Assembly: GCA_020829485.1 (NCBI GenBank)
Contig: JAIVFU010000191.1
Location: 1-10,060, forward strand
Direction of reading: 5' to 3'
DNA length: 10,060 nucleotides
DNA from: Nostoc sp. CHAB 5834
Lineage (GTDB): Bacteria; Cyanobacteriota; Cyanobacteriia; Cyanobacteriales; Nostocaceae
The translations under genes were made by a program, and so were the position numbers. Each line of letters begins with the position of its first letter. The first letter of the stretch is position 1. The notes beneath the pieces are model-generated. The model saw only the letters and a program-made list of their open reading frames with translations, made no database searches and had not been told where the DNA came from. Positions 6,601 to 10,060 of this stretch are shown here, in pieces.

Positions 6601-6920
6601 CGTAAGGGCACAGCAATGCTCATAGGTGTCAACTTAAGCTAAAATAGCATGTCCCACAGGCGTTTTACCCCCCTTAATCCCCCCTTTCTAAGGGGGGAAA
6701 AAAGAAATCTAGTTCCCTCCCGTGCCGGATGAGTTTTGAACAGTGCTTGCAGCCTTTCTAAGGGGGGAAAAAAGAAATCTAGTTCCCTCCCCAATACATA
6801 CGGGGAGGGTTAGGGTGGGGTGACGCGGTGAGTGATGGAAAGCTAGAGAACTGGAATATCACGTCTCGACAAGGGTGTTCACGTTAAGTTGATACCAATG
6901 AGCAATGCTGTGCCCCTACA
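6601..6920. mobile_element. MITE-like nested inverted-repeat element (non-coding)
   Basis: The outer arms 6601-6636 and 6885-6920 are inverted copies with about 31 of 36 positions matching. Inside them, 6660-6684 (C-rich, TTACCCCCCTTAATCCCC) is roughly complementary to 6802-6826 (GGGGAGGGTTAGGGTGGGG), so the unit is a nested palindrome. Between the inner arms lie a perfect 39-bp direct repeat (6683-6721 and 6753-6791) and two hairpins (CCCCCC-TTTCTAA-GGGGGG type at about 6679-6697; CCCTCCCC/GGGGAGGG at 6785-6809). No coding capacity. Size, inverted ends and a related solo copy at 5035-5070 suggest a miniature mobile element or composite repeat; flanking target duplications were not clear. Confidence 0.45.
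6683..6791 (+). repeat. 39-bp perfect direct repeat, two copies
   Basis: Bases 6683-6721 are repeated exactly at 6753-6791 (period 70, 31 bases between). Each copy starts CCTTTCTAAGGGGGG and ends AGTTCCCTCC. The C-run/G-run part is a common cyanobacterial intergenic motif. Exact identity beside diverged outer arms suggests a recent tandem duplication or gene conversion. Confidence 0.85.
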
Positions 6921-7419
6921 GCAACCCCTACGATCGCAGGATAATTAAGAAAAGCCTGAAATAGACTATTTTAGGTAATGCACATCACGATGCATTTGTA
7001 CAGTGCTTAAGTCCTAATATTGTCGCATGGAAATTTGTCAAAAAAGCTAAAACCTAATTATGGAATTATTAATAATTTAGTTGCATTTTATTTTTATTAA
7101 AATAGAAATTTTACTGAAGTTTTAAAAAAACCCTATTGTCAGTAAATCAGTTATTAGCTCGCATATTTAATGAACCACAACCAAGAATATATATACATCT
7201 CACCCATCACTCCTTATAACTTGCGCGTTGATAAGCTGTTACGCATTTTTAAATTACACCAGCTTACTGGTTGATTTATCTTCTAACTAAAGAGACGGAT
7301 AATTGTTAAGTTATTATGTTATTTAATATACAAGTAGTTTTAACTTATTAATATCCATTAGTCTTACTCTTGCTTATGCCAGATACTTCCCTAATAGATT
7401 TGTGAACATCGAAAAGCTT

Positions 7420-7456
7420 AGATTTCCGGCTTTTCTAAGAAGTCGGGAATCTTTTT
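7420..7456 (+). terminator. Intrinsic terminator without an upstream gene
   Basis: Bases 7420-7434 pair with 7438-7452 over 15 bp with a 3-base loop, followed by TTTT (7453-7456). Three of the pairs are G-U in the plus-strand RNA (at 7425, 7429 and 7433); on the minus strand these would be A-C mismatches. Both this and the T-run give the direction as plus. The nearest upstream gene on that strand, egtD, ends more than 1.1 kb away and has its own hairpin, so this probably ends an untranslated RNA. A weak promoter pair TTGCTT (7370-7375) and TAATAG (7392-7397), 16 bases apart, lies just before it and would give an RNA of about 50 nt. Confidence 0.6.
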
Positions 7457-8061
7457 GTTCAAAGAATGTATTCCAAAGCACAAAACAACTTAACTTAGAC
7501 TATATGTCTTTGGTAGTAGAAGCTTGATGCTTGTGATGGACGTTGGGGAAAAGATTATCAGTTATTCTAAGTAATCATGGAAACAATTATTATTAGCACT
7601 AAATCATTCATTGGGAGAATGAGAAAGTGGGTTAAACAAGAATAGGAACTTAAACTTGAGATCCAGAATCTTCTGACTGTGCTGTTTTATCTAATTTCTC
7701 TCCTAGCCATAATTGTGACTAGCTTATAAGTTTAATCACAAATTAGCACAAGATGTCAGCGGATTTTGCATTTTTATTTAGCTGAGTTTACCAAATCTTC
7801 CCACTAAAGGTAGAAATAATACTTAGCAAAATCCTGTAAGCTTTTTGGTAAAAAAGCATTTGAGTGCAAAAGTTATCAATAGACACTCTCTACATTCCCT
7901 AGATTCAATATCCTTTAATCATCTAGGTTAAATGCAATACATGTCATTTACAAAACTATACCACCTGTAGTGCTATGAGACATAAATTGTTGAAAACCTA
8001 GAATAGACATACTCTTATAGGTTCTATTGAATAATAATTACAGTTCAGAACTAGTTGAATT

Positions 8062-8067
8062 TATAAT
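8062..8067 (+). promoter_or_regulatory. Candidate -10 box of the PAS-Crp regulator gene
   Basis: A perfect TATAAT stands 80 bases before the GTG start, with no good -35 at 16-18 bases upstream, as in activator-dependent promoters. Upstream inverted repeats CCTAGAT/ATCTAGG (7898-7927) and AACCTA/TAGGTT (7995-8023) are possible operator sites. No GTA-N8-TAC (NtcA) site was found in place. Confidence 0.35.
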
Positions 8068-8147
8068 ATGAAATGCTGCAATTTTTCCAATAATTTACCT
8101 AGTAGATTTTTTGCTTCAACTCTGCAAGTAAGTAGCGGGAATTTAAG

Positions 8148-9317
8148 GTGAACATAGAAAAATTTATCCAACGCTCAGAAACATTGCACAATCGTTTAGC
8201 AGATTTATACCAAACTGCTAGTGTATTACCTTGGATTTCAGCTGATCTGCTACCGCAAGCTTTTAAGGAACTCTATAATACCTCAAAAGTAGTGCAGTTA
8301 GCAGCAGAGGAACTCCATCAGCAAAATGAGGAACTAATACAAACACGTAATTGCTTAGAAACAGAACGCCAACACTATCAAGAATTATTCGAGTTTGCGC
8401 CTGACGCTTATTTAGTGACTAATACACAAGGAATCATTCAAGAAGCTAACTTTACCGCAGCTAAATTGCTCAATGTTTCAAAGCAATTTTTGGTGGGCAA
8501 ACCAATGATTAACTTCGTCTGTCTAGAAGAACGTCAGCACCTTCGTAGCGAACTTATCGAACTATCTCAATCAGACAGAATTAAAGAGCTATTGATACGC
8601 TTGCAACAAGGTCATGGCGAGTTTTTTGATGCAGCTTTGACAGTGGCAGTTGCTCGAAATCCGCAGGGTAAGGCAACCTCTCTCCGGTGGGTGTTACGTA
8701 ATATTTCTGAACGGAAACTACTAGAATCAACGGTAGTCAAAAATGATAGTGATCTCTTGTACGATCGCCCTATGCAGAAATATTCTAAAGGAGAAACTAT
8801 TCCCCTTAACCCATTAGTAATTTTGTATGTTTGTCAGGGTTTGGTCAAACTTAGTACTTACTGTGAAACGGGTGAAGAAGTTTTAATAGGATTGGCAACA
8901 GCAGAAATGATTTTTGGCTCTAGTTTGACATCTCTAAATATTTACCAAGCAACAGCCCTCTCTGATGTTGAGTTGGTGTCAATTTACGCAGCGGAGATAG
9001 CAGCTTTACCCAACCTGAGCCATATCCTTTTACCAAAAATTAATCAGCGCTTACGGCAAACAGAATCTTTTTTAGTCATTTGTGGAAGACGACGGGTACA
9101 AGAGCGCTTGTACCATCTATTACAACTTTTGAAACAAGAAGTTGGTGAAACGGTGCCGGAGGGAACTCGCCTAAGTGTTCGCTTTACTCACGAAGATATT
9201 GCTAGCGCCTGCTGTACTACCAGGGTAACAATTACACGATTGATCGGCAAATTACAAGAAGAAGGTATAATCAGTTTTGACTTAAAAAAACACATGATAT
9301 TGAAAGATTTCGATTAA
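8148..9317 (+). CDS. PAS-domain Crp/Fnr-family transcriptional regulator
   Basis: A 389-residue soluble sensor-regulator. Order of parts: N-terminal helical region with probable coiled coil (about 35-80); PAS domain (about 78-190: FEFAPDAYLVTNTQGIIQEA, ending in the PAS-associated WVLRNISERK); Crp-type beta-roll (about 205-285); long dimer helix (about 290-330); winged helix-turn-helix (about 342-388: FTHEDIASACCTTRVTITRL). The recognition helix TTRVTITRLIGKL closely resembles NtcA-type regulators. The phosphate-binding cassette of cAMP receptors is not kept (FGSSL, no Arg), so cAMP is probably not the signal; the PAS domain may sense instead, ligand unknown. Cys355-Cys356 sit in the turn of the DNA-binding motif, where Gly-type residues are usual, raising redox control as a guess. 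GTG is the start because an in-frame TAG is at 8133-8135 and no other start precedes the conserved region. Confidence 0.88.
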   Translation: MNIEKFIQRSETLHNRLADLYQTASVLPWISADLLPQAFKELYNTSKVVQLAAEELHQQNEELIQTRNCLETERQHYQELFEFAPDAYLVTNTQGIIQEANFTAAKLLNVSKQFLVGKPMINFVCLEERQHLRSELIELSQSDRIKELLIRLQQGHGEFFDAALTVAVARNPQGKATSLRWVLRNISERKLLESTVVKNDSDLLYDRPMQKYSKGETIPLNPLVILYVCQGLVKLSTYCETGEEVLIGLATAEMIFGSSLTSLNIYQATALSDVELVSIYAAEIAALPNLSHILLPKINQRLRQTESFLVICGRRRVQERLYHLLQLLKQEVGETVPEGTRLSVRFTHEDIASACCTTRVTITRLIGKLQEEGIISFDLKKHMILKDFD

Positions 9318-9340
9318 TTACTTTGCTGTAGATTAATGAC

Positions 9341-9359
9341 ATTTTTGTTAAGCAAAAAT
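9341..9359 (+). terminator. Possible terminator of the PAS-Crp gene
   Basis: ATTTTTG (9341-9347) pairs with CAAAAAT (9353-9359) with loop TTAAG, 24 bases after the stop. The stem is nearly all A-T and no further T-run follows on the plus strand, so this is a weak candidate. Confidence 0.3.
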
Positions 9360-9572
9360 AAGTTGCTAGCCAATCAGGAAAATTGCTATATCTGCAAAAA
9401 TATGGCTGATATATCCAGTCCAGATTGAGCAATAAGTTAAGTAGCACCATGACCAAATCGCCCCTGCTAGGAACACGCCCAATGAGCATAATGTTGTCGC
9501 ACGCCTGATATGCGAAGTATAAAACTTTAGTATCGTAATCAGACTTGAAGAAAATAAAACTTTGTACGTTGT

Positions 9573-9609
9573 CACAAAAATTTCATACTAGTTTTAGTAT
9601 GAAGTTGTG
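9573..9609. repeat. Inverted repeat TTCATACTA / TAGTATGAA
   Basis: TTCATACTA (9582-9590) and TAGTATGAA (9595-9603) pair perfectly around GTTT; CACAA (9573-9577) and TTGTG (9605-9609) extend the pairing beyond a small asymmetric bulge. It could be an operator or a repeat; there is no T-run for termination. Confidence 0.55.
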
Positions 9610-9663
9610 TGTAATATTCTCTTGATCGCAGGATTTAAGTAGGACGGCGGAAATAATTTGCAT

Positions 9664-9717
9664 GTTTGTAGTAAGGACTTTAGTCTTAAAAGAAGGACTG
9701 AAGTCCTTACTACGAAC
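9664..9717 (+). repeat. 22-bp hairpin repeat (GTAGTAAGGACTT family)
   Basis: Arms 9664-9685 and 9696-9717 pair over all 22 positions around a 10-base A-rich loop. The two non-identical positions are G-U pairs in plus-strand RNA. It includes GTAGTAAGGACTT and AAGTCCTTACTACGAAC, a motif I recall as highly repeated in Nostoc genomes. It shares its ACTACGAAC edge with the hairpin at 2782-2836. Confidence 0.75.
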
Positions 9718-9944
9718 TGGATTACAATAATTTTACATTACAAAACACATAGTTTGAATTATTCACACCGACTTACTTATCTAATGATTTTTTGTGTCGA
9801 TCTACTTACACATAATTAAAATGCACAGCGTCTTGCAACGTTGTGAAGCATCTGGGATGTAAGCTTAATACTATCCCAACAAGGAATTCAAAATATAACC
9901 AAAATAATGTATATCTAAATTTGACGTGTATTACTAGTGGTATG

Positions 9945-10060
9945 TCAATTTTCTATTTGTGGATAAAGACGCTTGAGACGGATACGGGCATCCGCTGTTG
10001 TGAACTGCCAATCTACAGACTTTTGTGAATGATTGCGTTGAATATACCAAGCCGTTGTTT
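9945..10060 (-). CDS. IS630-family transposase, C-terminal end (runs off the window)
   Basis: The last 38 complete codons and the stop of a minus-strand frame that is open to the window edge. The visible end reads SVDWQFTTADARIRLKRLYP followed by QIEN and the stop; upstream in frame is AWYIQRNHSQ. This matches the C-terminal tail wording of cyanobacterial IS630-type (DDE) transposases as I remember them; the catalytic acidic residues lie outside. The insertion-sequence terminal repeat should fall between about 9850 and 9944, but I could not identify it. Whether the rest of the gene is intact cannot be told from here. Confidence 0.7.
   Translation of the reverse strand, partial: TTAWYIQRNHSQKSVDWQFTTADARIRLKRLYPQIEN

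Larger units (their letters stand above)
6288..8147. other. 1.86-kb gene-free region
   Basis: I see no protein gene with plausible start, ribosome binding site and family features in either strand. Contents in order: hairpin after egtD (6330-6352), hairpin AACAGCC/GGCTGTT (6414-6420 / 6445-6451), a 22-bp motif (6540-6561) recurring at 7214-7235 with 19 matches, the nested inverted-repeat element (6601-6920), AT-rich DNA, the plus-strand terminator (7420-7456), then AT-rich DNA with small inverted repeats: GCTTTTT/AAAAAGC (7840-7857), CCTAGAT/ATCTAGG (7898-7927) and AACCTA/TAGGTT (7995-8023). The last 100 bases hold a promoter-like TATAAT. The length and amount of structure fit regulatory RNA, repeat accumulation or gene decay. 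Confidence 0.7.
9318..9944. other. Spacer between the PAS-Crp gene and the transposase fragment
   Basis: 627 bp without a credible gene. It holds a weak A/T hairpin after the regulator (9341-9359), an inverted repeat (9573-9609), a 22-bp hairpin repeat (9664-9717), and AT-rich DNA that should contain the end of the insertion sequence. The hydrophobic minus-strand frame at 9366-9575 lacks a ribosome binding site and I do not believe it. Confidence 0.55.

Noticed and set aside
6683..6791. Two 39-bp repeats with a 31-bp spacer, like a minimal CRISPR unit
   Set aside because: Only two copies, the repeat contains a common cyanobacterial C-run/G-run hairpin, the copies lie inside a larger palindrome, and there are no cas genes.
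7064..7077. 14-bp palindrome AATTATTAATAATT
   Set aside because: Entirely A/T in AT-rich DNA, so easily produced by chance.
7577..7645. Small frame of 22 codons starting METIIISTKS
   Set aside because: No ribosome binding site, AT-rich context and no supporting conservation; such short frames are expected by chance.
7900..8147. Search for an NtcA site (GTA-N8-TAC) before the PAS-Crp gene
   Set aside because: No matching site at a suitable distance from the TATAAT box was found by eye.
9366..9575. Hydrophobic 69-codon frame on the minus strand
   Set aside because: GTG start without ribosome binding site, begins inside an inverted repeat, and resembles no family; hydrophobicity is expected from AT-rich DNA.
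9843..10028. 61-codon plus-strand frame at the right end
   Set aside because: Largely antisense to the transposase C-terminus and without protein-like composition.

Overview
The window looks like chromosome from a filamentous, heterocyst-type cyanobacterium (Nostoc/Anabaena group). The evidence is five HIP1 octamers GCGATCGC (479-486, 811-818, 1489-1496, 4249-4256, 6086-6093), AT-rich spacers full of Nostocales-style interspersed repeats and hairpins, a PAS-Crp regulator of cyanobacterial type, and protein wording typical of the group. This assignment rests on recognition, not on a database search.

Layout. At the left (1-464, minus strand) is a Phd/YefM-type antitoxin gene whose 4-bp-overlapping partner, a VapC/PIN toxin, is cut off after about 32 recognisable residues where a structured repeat begins. 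Next comes galE (676-1674, minus; UDP-glucose 4-epimerase), separated from the antitoxin by two hairpins. A repeat-filled spacer (1675-2102) leads to a four-helix membrane protein of unsure family (2103-2759, plus) and then to a full-length ABC exporter half-transporter (3004-4755, plus). The exporter's Walker B carries Asp where the catalytic Glu is expected, so it is probably the degenerate half of a heterodimer. A 500-bp spacer with a possible IS200/IS605 end and a dispersed repeat precedes egtD (5256-6287, plus; histidine N-alpha-trimethyltransferase, first step of ergothioneine synthesis), which has a strong ribosome binding site but no egtB beside it.

From 6288 to 8147 there is about 1.86 kb without a credible protein gene. 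It is not featureless: it holds a hairpin after egtD, a 320-bp nested inverted-repeat element (6601-6920) with an internal 39-bp direct repeat, a convincing plus-strand intrinsic terminator at 7420-7456 with no gene before it (a small-RNA candidate), several shorter inverted repeats, and a TATAAT box in front of the next gene. That gene (8148-9317, plus, GTG start) encodes a 389-residue PAS plus Crp/NtcA-like transcription factor with adjacent cysteines inside its helix-turn-helix. The right end (9318-10060) has two more hairpin repeats and then the last 37 codons of an IS630-type transposase on the minus strand, running off the window.

Functionally these are independent transcription units rather than one pathway: sugar-nucleotide metabolism, efflux, thiol-antioxidant synthesis, a sensor-regulator and a decaying toxin-antitoxin pair, set among mobile and repeated DNA. 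I found no CRISPR array, tRNA, rRNA or new multi-gene defence system. The points most worth a second look are the orphan terminator/sRNA candidate, the nested inverted-repeat element, the broken vapC, the degenerate ABC subunit without its partner, and egtD without egtB.
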